In this document: piece after piece, positions 33,651 through 43,583 of the stretch
Layout of the letters: each line of letters begins with the position of its first letter
Position numbering within the stretch: position 1 is the stretch's first letter
Source: Acinetobacter nosocomialis
GTDB lineage: Bacteria > Pseudomonadota > Gammaproteobacteria > Pseudomonadales > Moraxellaceae
DNA: 64,000 nucleotides
Reading direction: 5' to 3'
NCBI GenBank assembly: GCA_025736915.1
Contig: CP107049.1
Span: 248,001-312,000, forward strand
Notes under the pieces: generated by a model
What the model saw: the letters and a program-made list of their open reading frames with translations, nothing else
The model's database searches: none
What the model was told of the DNA's origin: nothing
Translations under genes and position numbers: made by a program

Positions 33651-36512
33651 ATGCTAGCACTAGAGCCTCAACATATTCATATGAATCAACGTGCTGTTGA
33701 TAAAACACATGCATTAAAGTGTCTAGTAGATATATTGGAAAAAGATGGGTTAGTTACACCTGAATATATAACAGGACTCATCAATCGTGAACAACAAAGC
33801 GCGACTTACTTAGGCCAAGGTATTGCTATTCCCCACGGTACTCCTCAATCACGTGAATATATTTTAAAAACAGGTATTCGCTTAGCCCATTTTCCTGAAG
33901 GCGTGATCTGGGATGGAGAAAATAAAATCTATTTAGCTGTCGTGATTGCAGCGAAATCTGATGAACATTTACAAGTTTTGCAAATTCTTACTCGGGCATT
34001 AATGCATGATGTAAGTGAACAAGTAAAAAATGCTTCTAAACCTGAACAAATTATAGAATTACTACAAGCTCAGCCATTATCTTTAGCACTTCATGAAAAT
34101 CTCATTCAAACCGAAATTGATGCGCAAGATATCGAAGACTTATTTTGGACAGCTTCTCAAACGCTAAAAAAACATAATTTTGTAAAATGTGGTTTTCTAA
34201 GTTCACTTGATCCAGAACAAGCTATTCAACTGCAAGATCAAATTTGGTCCATTTCCAGTAATCACTTTGTTCAGCAACCTGCTATTAGCATTACTAAACC
34301 ATCAAAGGTTTTAGAGCTAAATGGTAAAAAGCTAAATACACTCGTTTGTATTGCTGCTAATGAGCAGCTCGATAATGAAAGATTTAATCGTTTAATTGAT
34401 ATTTTATTTAACCCGGAGCAAGTAGCCGAGTTAGATAAAACTCAAGCTCCAAACGAAATTGCAAAAATTATTGGGGCTGATGTTATTCCCGACTGGCCTC
34501 AACGCTCAGTGGTATTAGCAAATGCCCACGGTTTACATGCTCGACCAGCTACACATTTAGTCAATCTCACAAAAACGTTCCAAGGTGATATTCAAGTTGC
34601 TGTAGATGACGGTAGCTTTGTTTCTGCTAAAAGTTTAACTCGTCTTTTAGCCTTAGGTTGTAAACGTGGTCAAACTCTACGTTTTATTGCAGAGCCAGAA
34701 ACTGATGCAGTGAATGGCCTAGATAAAGTGGTTTTTGCAGTACAGCAAGGTTTAGGTGAAGAAGTTGAAGCAATAGCAGTAGTAACCAGCGAATCACCTG
34801 AACAGCAACCTGTGCAAGCCGCCATATCAAATGCTACGACATTAGGTAACAATACAGGAATCGCGGCATCAAGTGGTTTAGCTTTTGGTCCAGTACATGT
34901 AATTAAGCCGAAGGTTTATCAATATGAACGTATGGGTTTAAGTGTAAAAGCCGAGAAAGAAAATTTAGATATTGCATTACATGCCGTAAAAAACAATATT
35001 CACCAAGTGATTGCCAAAGCTGATGCTTCTGAAATTAAACAAATCTTTCAAGCTCATTTAGAAATGCTTGATGATCCTGATTTGATCAATGGTGTCTATC
35101 AAAAAATTAACCAAAATTTATCAGCACCAGCTGCTTGGCATGAGCATATTGAAGCTGCTGCCAAAGCACAGGAAGCCCTACCAGACCGTTTGCTCGCTGA
35201 ACGTGCAACAGACTTACGCGATATTGGTGATCGAGTCTTAACACAGTTATGTGGTGAAGTGGTTATTGAAGAGCCTAAAGAGCCGTATATTTTAATTATG
35301 CATGATGTTGGGCCAAGCGATGTGGCTCGTCTTAACAAAGACCGCGTTGCAGGTATTTTAACTGCTATAGGCGGTGCAAGTGCTCATAGTGCAATTGTGG
35401 CACGTGCTTTAGGCATTCCAGCCATTGTTGGTGCTGGTGAACAAGTCTTGGAAATTGATCAGAAAAGTACCCTACTCATTAATGGTGACACGGGAACTTT
35501 TGTTTTAAATCCAGATACAGTTCAAATCGAACAAGCTAAGCAAGAGCGTGAGCAACAGCGTCAAATTCGTGAAGAAGCCGAACGTCATAGCCAAGAACCT
35601 GCTATTACTTTAGATCAACACCAAGTCGAAATTGCTGCCAATTTAGGTAAAGTTCAAGCAACAGCACAAGCCGTAGAATGTGGTGCAGAAGCCATTGGAC
35701 TACTTCGTACAGAGCTGGTTTTCATGTCTCATAGCAGTGCACCGAGTGAAACTGTTCAAGAAGCTGACTACCGAGTGGTATTAGATGCACTTGCTGGCCG
35801 CCCACTTGTTGTACGAACATTAGACGTAGGTGGTGACAAACCCTTACCTTACCTACCAATTGCTGAGGAAGAAAATCCATTCTTAGGGTTACGGGGAATT
35901 CGTTTAACCTTAAGACGTCCTGAGCTTTTAAGACAGCAATTAACTGCTTTGTTAAAAGCATCGGATAATCGTCCATTACGAATTATGTTCCCTATGATTG
36001 GACGCGTTGAAGAATGGCGTGCTGCAAAAGCGATTCTTGATGAAGTAAGAGCTCAACATCCATGTGACAATTTACAAGTTGGCATTATGATTGAAGTTCC
36101 TTCTGCAGCTTTACTTGCGCCAATTCTTGCACAAGAAGTCGACTTTTTCAGTATCGGAACAAATGACCTAACTCAATATACTTTAGCGATTGACCGAGGT
36201 CACCCAATACTCTCAGCTGAAGCAGATGGATTGCACCCAAGTATTCTCAATTTGATTGATCAAACTGTTAAAGCTGCCCACAAACACGGCAAATGGGTAG
36301 GAATCTGTGGTGAGCTTGCAGCAGACCCGAAAGCTGTACCTATTCTCATGGGGTTGGGCGTAGACGAACTGAGTATGTCCCCAAATAGCATTCCTTTAGT
36401 AAAAGCTCAAATCCGTACACTAAGCTATAGCCATGCTCAAAAGCTTGCGCAACAAGCTTTACTATGCGATAGCGCCCCTGCTGTGCGCCAGCTATCTGAA
36501 CAAGACTTATAA
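33651..36512 (+). CDS. fruB: Fructose PTS EIIA-HPr-EI fusion (FruB)
   Basis: FruB carries phosphate from PEP to the fructose permease. The 953-residue protein starts with an EIIA-Fru domain (about 1-145, active His in IAIPHGTPQS at residue 62) and a second EIIA-like segment (about 155-270). The HPr domain is at about 285-370, with its His in AHGLHARPATHL. Enzyme I is at about 400-940, with its His in GGASAHSAIVARALGIPA and the Cys in WVGICGELAAD. All general PTS steps are therefore fused in one protein, as in pseudomonads. AAGGAT precedes the ATG. fruK follows after 14 bases. Confidence 0.95.
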   Translation: MLALEPQHIHMNQRAVDKTHALKCLVDILEKDGLVTPEYITGLINREQQSATYLGQGIAIPHGTPQSREYILKTGIRLAHFPEGVIWDGENKIYLAVVIAAKSDEHLQVLQILTRALMHDVSEQVKNASKPEQIIELLQAQPLSLALHENLIQTEIDAQDIEDLFWTASQTLKKHNFVKCGFLSSLDPEQAIQLQDQIWSISSNHFVQQPAISITKPSKVLELNGKKLNTLVCIAANEQLDNERFNRLIDILFNPEQVAELDKTQAPNEIAKIIGADVIPDWPQRSVVLANAHGLHARPATHLVNLTKTFQGDIQVAVDDGSFVSAKSLTRLLALGCKRGQTLRFIAEPETDAVNGLDKVVFAVQQGLGEEVEAIAVVTSESPEQQPVQAAISNATTLGNNTGIAASSGLAFGPVHVIKPKVYQYERMGLSVKAEKENLDIALHAVKNNIHQVIAKADASEIKQIFQAHLEMLDDPDLINGVYQKINQNLSAPAAWHEHIEAAAKAQEALPDRLLAERATDLRDIGDRVLTQLCGEVVIEEPKEPYILIMHDVGPSDVARLNKDRVAGILTAIGGASAHSAIVARALGIPAIVGAGEQVLEIDQKSTLLINGDTGTFVLNPDTVQIEQAKQEREQQRQIREEAERHSQEPAITLDQHQVEIAANLGKVQATAQAVECGAEAIGLLRTELVFMSHSSAPSETVQEADYRVVLDALAGRPLVVRTLDVGGDKPLPYLPIAEEENPFLGLRGIRLTLRRPELLRQQLTALLKASDNRPLRIMFPMIGRVEEWRAAKAILDEVRAQHPCDNLQVGIMIEVPSAALLAPILAQEVDFFSIGTNDLTQYTLAIDRGHPILSAEADGLHPSILNLIDQTVKAAHKHGKWVGICGELAADPKAVPILMGLGVDELSMSPNSIPLVKAQIRTLSYSHAQKLAQQALLCDSAPAVRQLSEQDL

Positions 36513-36526
36513 GATTGGGAACAGTA

Positions 36527-37474
36527 ATGGCTAAAATTTTAACAATTACTTTAAACCCTGCAATTGATGTAACCATTCAACTGAATGAGTTACTAGTAGG
36601 TGAAGTGAACCGACAAGAGTCGGTAGAAATTCATGCGGCTGGTAAAGGCCTCAATGTTGCTCAAGTATTAAAAGACTTAGGTCACAATGTAATTGTAACC
36701 GGTTTTTTAGGCGAACATAATCGACAAATTTTCGATACACATTTTACCCAAGCTCAATTTCAACCCGAATTCATTTATATTGATGGCGAAACACGCCAAA
36801 ATATAAAAATTGCTGAGCATTCTGGGCGGATGACCGATTTAAACGGCAAAGGATTCTTTGTTTCTGAAACAGACAAACAAAGCCTATTTAATAAGATTGA
36901 ATCTCTGTTACCACAAGTTGAAGTGGTTGCAATAGCTGGTAGCCTACCCCAAGGTTTTAGTATTGATGAGTTACAACAACTTATTCAACTGATCAAAAAA
37001 CAAAATAAAAAAGTTGCATTAGATACCAGCGGTAAAGCTTTGGTTGCCGCAATTGCATGTCAACCTTGGATGATCAAGCCTAATACGGATGAGCTCGTAG
37101 AAAGTTATCAACGTCCTGCAACAAGCTATGCCGAACAAAGAAAACTTTTTGACAGCTTAGCCGACATTGAACATGTGGTGATTTCTATGGGTGAAGATGG
37201 CGTAAATTGGCTGCATGCCTCTCATCCCCTACATGCTCAAGCACCAAAAGTTATTGTAAAAAGTACAGTCGGTGCTGGAGATTCCCTTTTAGCAGGTATG
37301 ATTCACGGACTTGTAAGCCAACTATCTCCTGAAGAAACTTTAAAAACTGCGACAGCCATTGCAAGCCATGCTGTAACACAAATTGGTTTTCGAATTCCTA
37401 GTCCCGAAGTTCTAGACCAATTAAAAGCACAAACTACTATCAATTCATTGAGTGAATCTGATGCAAACTGCTAA
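36527..37474 (+). CDS. fruK: 1-Phosphofructokinase
   Basis: FruK phosphorylates fructose 1-phosphate to fructose 1,6-bisphosphate. The 315-residue PfkB-family protein has TLNPAIDVTIQ at the start, the GLNVAQVLKDLG substrate loop and the catalytic VGAGDSLLAGM. The ATG at 36527 was chosen over an in-frame TTG four codons upstream. It overlaps the start of fruA by 14 bases, so translation of the operon is coupled. Confidence 0.95.
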   Translation: MAKILTITLNPAIDVTIQLNELLVGEVNRQESVEIHAAGKGLNVAQVLKDLGHNVIVTGFLGEHNRQIFDTHFTQAQFQPEFIYIDGETRQNIKIAEHSGRMTDLNGKGFFVSETDKQSLFNKIESLLPQVEVVAIAGSLPQGFSIDELQQLIQLIKKQNKKVALDTSGKALVAAIACQPWMIKPNTDELVESYQRPATSYAEQRKLFDSLADIEHVVISMGEDGVNWLHASHPLHAQAPKVIVKSTVGAGDSLLAGMIHGLVSQLSPEETLKTATAIASHAVTQIGFRIPSPEVLDQLKAQTTINSLSESDANC

Positions 37475-39167
37475 ACATTTATTATTTGTCACTAATAGTC
37501 CGCAACAGCAAGTCAATGCTTTGATTTTAGCTCGTAAACTTGCTTTAGTCGCAACACAACATGGCTATAAACATAGCGTTATTTCACTCGATGAATTTGA
37601 ATCAAGTGATGACTTTAATCATGTGATTATTGTTGGGCAACAACCTAAAAACCTAAATATTTTTGGTCAAAGTGCTTTGTCTTTAGTGTCTATTCAAGAT
37701 ATTAAAGAAGATGCTGATAAAGCACTTTTAACGGCGCTTGAACACTCGAAACCAGCAAATGAATGGGATCAAAAACCTAAGCAGACTTCAAATGCAGCAA
37801 CTCACTTTGTTGCAATTACTGCTTGTCCAACTGGAGTTGCCCATACATTTATGGCAGCTGAAGCGTTACAGCAAGGTGCAGAGAAACTTGGGTATCAAAT
37901 CGATGTCGAAACTCAAGGTTCTGTGGGTGCGAAGAATATTTTATCAGCACAAGCGATTGCGGACGCCGATATTGTTATTCTTGCCACTGATATTGAGGTC
38001 AACACAGACCGTTTTGTAGGTAAACGTGTTTATCGATGCAGCACTGGCTTTGCCTTAAAACAAACCGACAAGGCCTTTGCCGAAGCAATTGCGAATGCAC
38101 AAGTTTTAGAACAAGGTAAACAACAAGCTACAACGGAAAATAAAGATAAAACTGAAAAAGCTGGTGTGTATAAACACTTATTAACTGGTGTTTCTTATAT
38201 GCTGCCTATGGTTGTTGCAGGCGGCCTGTTAATTGCACTTTCTTTATGTTTTGGTCTAAATGCAGCCGAACAAGCAGGCAGCCTACCAGCCATATTAAAA
38301 CAGATTGGTGCGGCAGCATTTACCCTAATGGTACCGATGCTGTCGGGTTATATTGCATATTCAATTGCAGATCGTCCTGGCCTTGCACTTGGTTTAATTG
38401 GTGGGTTATTAGCAGCACAGCTACAAGCGGGCTTTTTAGGTGGCATTGTTTCGGGCTTCCTTGCAGGTTATATCGCATTATTTATTGCCAAAAAACTTAA
38501 ACTACCAACTAGCTTAGAATCTCTTAAACCTATTTTAATTATTCCATTATTAGGAACATTATTTGTCGGTCTCATTATGTTCTATGTGGTTGGCCAACCA
38601 GTAGCACATATTTTTGAGTTAATGAAAGATTTCCTTAACAACATGGGCACCACAAATGCCGTATTAATGGGAATTATTCTGGCAAGTATGATGTGTATTG
38701 ATTTAGGTGGCCCAATCAACAAAGCTGCTTATGCTTTTACAGTCGGTTTACTTACAACCAATACTTACATGCCAATGGCAGCCACTATGGCCGGCGGAAT
38801 GGTTCCTGCAATAGGTATGGCAATTGCGACCTTCCTTGCTAGAAATAAATTTAGTACAGGTGAGAAAGATGCCGGTAAAGCTGCTTTCGTGCTTGGTCTA
38901 TGTTTTATTTCAGAAGGTGCAATTCCATTTGCAGCAAAAGATCCAATGCGTGTTATTCCAACTTGTATTTTAGGTGGTGCAGTAACTGGCGCATTAGTTG
39001 CTCTATTTCACTGTGAACTTGTTACCCCACACGGTGGCGTATTTGTACTTCTGATTCCAAATGCAATCAATCACGCTTGGTTATATCTAGCAGCAATTGC
39101 AGCTGGAAGCATCGTAACGGGTGTAAGTTATGCCATCCTTAAAAAGAGTCAAGAAGAAAATTATTAA
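37461..39167 (+). CDS. fruA: Fructose PTS permease EIIBC
   Basis: FruA imports fructose and phosphorylates it at C1. In this 568-residue protein an N-terminal EIIB-like domain (about 1-100) lacks the catalytic Cys motif. A second EIIB (about 115-215) carries it in ITACPTGVAHTFMA (Cys 122). The EIIC membrane domain (about 235-565) has GVSYMLPMVVAGGLLIAL and the DLGGPINKAAYAF loop. A regulatory-type duplicated EIIB' is also known in E. coli FruA. A strong terminator follows at 39185. Confidence 0.95.
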   Translation: MQTAKHLLFVTNSPQQQVNALILARKLALVATQHGYKHSVISLDEFESSDDFNHVIIVGQQPKNLNIFGQSALSLVSIQDIKEDADKALLTALEHSKPANEWDQKPKQTSNAATHFVAITACPTGVAHTFMAAEALQQGAEKLGYQIDVETQGSVGAKNILSAQAIADADIVILATDIEVNTDRFVGKRVYRCSTGFALKQTDKAFAEAIANAQVLEQGKQQATTENKDKTEKAGVYKHLLTGVSYMLPMVVAGGLLIALSLCFGLNAAEQAGSLPAILKQIGAAAFTLMVPMLSGYIAYSIADRPGLALGLIGGLLAAQLQAGFLGGIVSGFLAGYIALFIAKKLKLPTSLESLKPILIIPLLGTLFVGLIMFYVVGQPVAHIFELMKDFLNNMGTTNAVLMGIILASMMCIDLGGPINKAAYAFTVGLLTTNTYMPMAATMAGGMVPAIGMAIATFLARNKFSTGEKDAGKAAFVLGLCFISEGAIPFAAKDPMRVIPTCILGGAVTGALVALFHCELVTPHGGVFVLLIPNAINHAWLYLAAIAAGSIVTGVSYAILKKSQEENY

Positions 39168-39184
39168 CAAATTCATAATTTAAG

Positions 39185-39213
39185 AAAAAGGAGAATATTG
39201 ATTCTCCTTTTTT
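39185..39213 (+). terminator. Terminator after fruA
   Basis: AAAAAGGAGAAT / ATTCTCCTTTTTT forms a 12-bp stem with an ATTG loop. Confidence 0.9.
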
Positions 39214-39227
39214 ATTTCTATTCAATT

Positions 39228-39356
39228 TTATTGATTAATTTGAACTGCACGAGCTTTTACTTGCTCAGGATCTTGGGCTAATATCACTCTAAGAGTTAGC
39301 TTTTTATTAGACTCTTCTTTTAATTTCTGAGCTTCTAGAATTCTATTTACATATTT
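39228..39356 (-). pseudogene. Remnant of an unknown gene (3' end only)
   Basis: On minus, a 42-codon open frame follows an upstream stop and has no ATG, GTG or TTG start. Its product runs LKYVNRILEAQKLKEES and ends QDPEQVKARAVQINQ before TAA, with protein-like charge alternation. It has the look of the C-terminal end of a decayed gene. The family is not recognised, and a chance open frame is possible at this length. Confidence 0.35.
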
Positions 39357-39865
39357 AAGTTATAATTTGAAAGAATCTCCCTATTTAAGAAAAATATTTT
39401 AATATTTAAAAATCAATAACATAAAAACAAATATTCAATAAAATTTATAGATTATTCATCAATCGTGTTAAATGTATGGTAAATTTTTAGTATTTCAAAC
39501 CAAAACAAAGAGTTGATTATATTAAACATTTCTTTATTAAATGGATTGATTTTTTATAGTTATGACTTTACAGACAAAAAATTTTTATAGAAATGTCACG
39601 TTCAAAACAACTTTTTTTTTCTAGGATTCTCATGCAAACAGGTATCGTTCATTTTACGAACAAGCGAGCAGCCAAGTTCAAATAAACGGTAAGAAATAAG
39701 TTTTATCAGATTAGCAAAATTTATAGTTTGTCCTTGTTAAATCAAATAATATAAATTTTGCTCATGACTTAAAGTCCTGATATAACTTGCTTAGTGAAAC
39801 TATATTTTTCAACTATTAAAATTAGTTTCATAAAATGCGATCCACCAAGGTATGGGGAAAAGTCA
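39357..39865. other. AT-rich intergenic region upstream of the MarR gene
   Basis: About 500 bases of low-complexity AT-rich DNA. The only ORF-like item is a 17-residue frame at 39632-39685 (MQTGIVHFTNKRAAKFK) with AGGA upstream; its reality is doubtful. No hairpin with a T-run is seen. Confidence 0.6.
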
Positions 39866-40330
39866 ATGACAAAGAAGTATGCGCGTTTTTTACCTACAAC
39901 GGAATCTTTCACTCTTGAAGATTTTCCATATTATTGGATTACTCAGGTCCATGCTCAATATGTTCAAAATATTGATAATGCCCTTAAAAAATATGGCTTA
40001 GATAACTCACGTCGACGTATTATGCTAGCGCTAAGTAGTAAACCTCACGCTAGCGTGTCTGAACTATCTGACATGATTATTTCAAAGATGTCGACTACAA
40101 CTAAAATTGTTTATCGCTTAAAAGATGAAGGTTTAGTTGAAACATATTCTTGCCAAACTGATGGTCGTATTACACGTGTATATCTTACTGAACGTGGTAC
40201 TGAAATGATTAATAAAATTAACGATCTAACCAGCGTAGTACTTGAGCAATCATTTGAAGGTATTACCCCTCTACAGTTAGAAAAAATGATGGAAAGCTTA
40301 AAAATGCTTTTAAAAAATCTATCTCGTTAA
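39866..40330 (+). CDS. MarR-family transcriptional regulator
   Basis: This 154-residue winged-helix regulator has the dimer helix first (PYYWITQVHAQYVQNIDNAL) and the recognition region SVSELSDMIISKMSTTTKIV. The beta wing is LVETYSCQTDGRITRVYLT, with the D-x-R of the wing kept. The ATG at 39866, with GGGGAAA upstream, is used. The longer frame to 39794 adds a non-family extension. No divergent efflux or catabolic gene is present, so the target is unknown. Confidence 0.88.
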   Translation: MTKKYARFLPTTESFTLEDFPYYWITQVHAQYVQNIDNALKKYGLDNSRRRIMLALSSKPHASVSELSDMIISKMSTTTKIVYRLKDEGLVETYSCQTDGRITRVYLTERGTEMINKINDLTSVVLEQSFEGITPLQLEKMMESLKMLLKNLSR

Positions 40331-40364
40331 TTTCTTTTAAACTTGCAAAATTTGTTTAGATTTC

Positions 40365-40390
40365 AAGCTCTCTTATGAGGGCTTTTTTTA
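40365..40390 (+). terminator. Terminator after the MarR gene
   Basis: AAGCTCTC / GAGGGCTT forms an 8-bp stem with one G-U pair, a TTAT loop and a T-run. Confidence 0.75.
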
Positions 40391-40518
40391 TATTTACTGA
40401 ACAGGACTCAGAACCTAGATTTCACAAAGTAGCCAATTAAACACTATGCTTGTTGACATGTTCTTTCAACTCCAGTAGAAACTCTCTTTTATTATCCACA
40501 TTGTAATTTTAGGAAAAA

Positions 40519-40734
40519 ATGGCTAAAAGAAAATATAAAAGTGATAAATTTCAGGTTCGTCGTATTAATCGCCAATGGTGGGTACTCGAGAAGGACTTGG
40601 AAACGAACTGCTACGCTAAGCATGAACAAGTAGCTACAAAAACATTAGCGAATAATTATGCTGATGATTATATAGAGCAATACTATATGAATCTCTATAT
40701 TCAACAACAGTTGAAAAAACCACAAACCGTATAA
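40519..40734 (+). CDS. Small unknown basic protein
   Basis: This 71-residue soluble protein is rich in Lys, Tyr, Gln and Trp (MAKRKYKSDKFQVRRINRQW at the start). The N-terminal half is strongly basic and the C-terminal half is a helix with many Tyr (NYADDYIEQYYMNLYIQQQL). It could bind nucleic acid, but that is only a guess from charge. No family is recognised. A terminator at 40733 begins at the stop codon. Confidence 0.6.
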   Translation: MAKRKYKSDKFQVRRINRQWWVLEKDLETNCYAKHEQVATKTLANNYADDYIEQYYMNLYIQQQLKKPQTV

Positions 40735-40755
40735 AAAGCCTTTATGGCTTTTTTT
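40733..40755 (+). terminator. Terminator after the small basic protein gene
   Basis: AAAAAGCC / GGCTTTTTTT forms an 8-bp stem with a TTTAT loop. Confidence 0.75.
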
Positions 40756-40805
40756 ATTTATAATTTAAAAATTTAATAAACAGTAAAATAATAAAATTTT
40801 TGGCA

Positions 40806-40880
40806 TAAAAAAAACCTACATCTTGGGGAAAATGTAGGCTATAAAATGCACAAAAAGGAATGATATATCCTTTTTGACAA
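40806..40880 (-). ncRNA. sRNA-like element A (related to the element at 48.5 kb)
   Basis: On minus, a 9-bp hairpin CAAAAAGGA / TCCTTTTTG (40851-40876) is followed by TTTTATAG. Then comes a terminator hairpin CCTACAT / ATGTAGG (40815-40838) with a loop holding CCCCAAG, and a run of eight T. The terminator loop, the TTTTATAG lead-in and an AAAAGGATA start are shared with the element at 48523-48610. No ORF is present. The promoter is weak (TTGCAG, 17 bases, TGTCAA). The exact 5' end is not determined. Confidence 0.5.
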
Positions 40881-41344
40881 GAAGAATTTTACGCTACTGC
40901 AAGCTCTTATTTTATATTACTTTTGTAAAGTTAATGGTGGTTATTGTATTAATGCTTAATAATTGAAACTGATTTTTTATATAAATTTTTCTAACAAAAA
41001 TATCTAAAGTCATTTTATTTCTTGCTCACTTAAATATTTTATTTGCTATGAATTACTCTATAAACTCTTCTTTTTTGATATATAAACACCTGTTTTAACA
41101 AGTTTTTTACAAAAATAAGCATAATTTTTTAAAGTGAATACTCTATTTTCTACAGTCTTAAGAAAATTAAAAGTTAATAAATAACATATGCATACATGAG
41201 TAATATCAATTCTATTTTAGAAAAACATTTATTCAAGGCGAAAAAAACATCAAATATTATTTTTTTATAGCTTTTGTGGTGACGACACAACTATTACAAT
41301 ACAGTTTATAAATAGTTTAACTCTTTAGCAGTTTTAGGCATGTT
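40881..41344. other. AT-rich intergenic region before the GGDEF-EAL gene
   Basis: This stretch is non-coding and very AT-rich. A 24-codon frame at 41196 lacks a ribosome site and is not believed. I see no further hairpin or repeat. Confidence 0.6.
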
Positions 41345-43438
41345 ATGACTTCAATGTCGAACACTACCCAAAAGCACTTTATTGTTGAGCAGTTTCCTCT
41401 ACCGACTTGGGTCAGTGATGAAAAAGGCTTAATTTTATACTGCAATACGGAGTGTACAAAGTACTGGCACGATACCTCTCCTCCATTGTTTCAGCAATGG
41501 TTAGATTTCGTGTACCCTGCCGATTTAGAAGAAGTTAAAAACAAATGGTTAGGTGCTATACTGCTGCAATCAAGAGTTGAATTTAAATGCCGTCTTTTAC
41601 ATAAGAGCCATCACTATCGATGGTGTAAACTTTCAATTCAATTATCGAAATATCATGAACCTTCTCAAGAAAATCAATGGTTTATTAGTTTTCTAGATAT
41701 TGATCAAGATATACAAGAACAACAAAGCCTACGTAAAGATATCGATATACAGAATCAAATGCTCGATATTAGTGTCGATTGTATTAAAGTTTTAAATACA
41801 GATGGCACAGTATCTCATATGAATAAATCAGGGTGTCTTGCATTAGGTGTACCTGTCGATGAAAAAAAATTCGGTATGCGATGGTTAGATCTTTTACCAC
41901 CGCATATTCGTAAACGCGGAAGAGTTGCCTTAAAAAAAGCCTTACAGGGTAAAGTGGCTCGATTCGCTGGCATGAGTTGCTTACCAAATCAAGATCCAGA
42001 ATATTGGGATAACATGCTTACCCCAATTCAACATACAAACGGCGAAATTATTCAAATATTGTGTGTTTCTCGGAATGTCACTCAACAATATCTTACTGAA
42101 AACCGATTAAGAGATATTAGTGAGAGAGATGAACTTACTGGATTATTTAACCGACGTTCATTTAAGCTCCAATTAAAACGTACCCTAGCCTACTCACGAG
42201 AAACCCAAACAAGCGTAGGGTTACTTTTAATTGATTTAGATCATTTCAAACACATTAATGACACCATAGGTCATAGTGCTGGTGATCACTTATTAAAAAT
42301 CTTGTCTAAACGTTTTAATCAGTGCGTAGACCATGAACGATGTTCTGTCGCTCGGTTAGGTGGCGATGAGTTTGCAGTCATTGTCAGCCATTTAAAAAAT
42401 GAAAATGATGTCCGAGAACTTGCTGAAGTATTGCTTCAACAACTCAATCAACCCATTACATATGCAGGGAATGTACTCAACGGTGGTATGAGCATTGGTT
42501 GCGCCATTTACCCGCAAGATGCGGTCGATCAGTCAAGCTTATTAAGCTGTGCCGACATGGCATTGCATGACTTAAAAGCTCGAGGTCGTGGCGGTATACG
42601 TATGTATAACCCGAGTATGATGCAGTTGACCGAAGCCATCGCCTCTCAACTTAACATTGCTCGACAACTTATTCGTCACCATACTATCCAACCCTACTAT
42701 CAACCTAAAGTTGATTTAAAAACTCATGCTGTTGTGGGCTTTGAAGCATTACTGCGTTGGCACACGACTTCGGCTCAAAGAGGTTTGCCTTCACAAATTG
42801 CTGAAGCTTTTAAAGACTATGATTTAGCCAGTAAAATTGGCGAAATTATGCAGCAACAAGTTTTGCATGATATGGCTAAATGGATAAAGTTAGGCTTTCA
42901 GCCACTTCCTGTATCACTAAATGCTGCACCAGTTGAATTCTTAAGAGACAATTACGCCGAAAGATTATTAAAAAAGATTCATCAACTTGAAATTCCCACA
43001 CATTTAATTGAAATAGAAGTTACTGAGCATATGCTTGGAGACCGTGGTTCTGAATATGTTATTCGCGCACTCAATAAACTAAAGCAACATGGCGTACGCA
43101 TTGCTTTGGATGATTTTGGAACAGGCTTCTCTTCTCTAACGCATATACGAGACTACCCAATTGATTGTCTAAAAGTCGACTGTAGCTTTATACAAAAGAT
43201 GCAACAGGACCCATCAATTTATGCAATTGTCCAAGCAATTGGCTTACTCGCTCCTAACCTCTCACTCGGGTTAATTGCAGAAGGTATTGAAACAGTAGAA
43301 CAAGAAGAGCTACTTCTTAAATTTGGTTATAACATAGGACAAGGCTTTTTATTCGAACAAGCTATTGATGCAAATCAAGTTATATCTATTCTTAAACAAG
43401 GTCAGGCTTATTTAGAAAGCCATTATTCGATGAATTAA
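41345..43438 (+). CDS. PAS-PAS-GGDEF-EAL cyclic-di-GMP protein
   Basis: This 697-residue cytoplasmic protein has two N-terminal PAS-like sensor domains (about 12-115 and 130-250). The diguanylate cyclase domain (about 265-425) keeps the intact GGDEF (RLGGDEFAVI). The phosphodiesterase domain (about 440-690) keeps EAL (GFEALLRWH), the metal-binding EVTEH and DDFGTGFSS, and the Glu of IAEGIETVEQ. Both catalytic sites look intact, so it could make or break c-di-GMP depending on the PAS signal. It has no membrane segment. It is monocistronic. Confidence 0.93.
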   Translation: MTSMSNTTQKHFIVEQFPLPTWVSDEKGLILYCNTECTKYWHDTSPPLFQQWLDFVYPADLEEVKNKWLGAILLQSRVEFKCRLLHKSHHYRWCKLSIQLSKYHEPSQENQWFISFLDIDQDIQEQQSLRKDIDIQNQMLDISVDCIKVLNTDGTVSHMNKSGCLALGVPVDEKKFGMRWLDLLPPHIRKRGRVALKKALQGKVARFAGMSCLPNQDPEYWDNMLTPIQHTNGEIIQILCVSRNVTQQYLTENRLRDISERDELTGLFNRRSFKLQLKRTLAYSRETQTSVGLLLIDLDHFKHINDTIGHSAGDHLLKILSKRFNQCVDHERCSVARLGGDEFAVIVSHLKNENDVRELAEVLLQQLNQPITYAGNVLNGGMSIGCAIYPQDAVDQSSLLSCADMALHDLKARGRGGIRMYNPSMMQLTEAIASQLNIARQLIRHHTIQPYYQPKVDLKTHAVVGFEALLRWHTTSAQRGLPSQIAEAFKDYDLASKIGEIMQQQVLHDMAKWIKLGFQPLPVSLNAAPVEFLRDNYAERLLKKIHQLEIPTHLIEIEVTEHMLGDRGSEYVIRALNKLKQHGVRIALDDFGTGFSSLTHIRDYPIDCLKVDCSFIQKMQQDPSIYAIVQAIGLLAPNLSLGLIAEGIETVEQEELLLKFGYNIGQGFLFEQAIDANQVISILKQGQAYLESHYSMN

Positions 43439-43583
43439 TCTGTATATACAAAAAGTAGTCGCTCATTTTGCACACTAAAAATACACAATAAAAACCATAA
43501 AATTGGCGATAATATAACCATAACGATAACAAACTTAGGTTCTTCAACAATAAATATTGTCACAAGGCAATAAGGAGCAATAT

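Noticed and set aside
39632..39685. 17-codon frame upstream of the MarR gene (MQTGIVHFTNKRAAKFK)
   Set aside because: It has an AGGA upstream but is too short and isolated to support. It is mentioned in the intergenic entry only.
41196..41270. 24-codon frame before the GGDEF-EAL gene
   Set aside because: It has no ribosome site, terminator or promoter, in AT-rich non-coding DNA.
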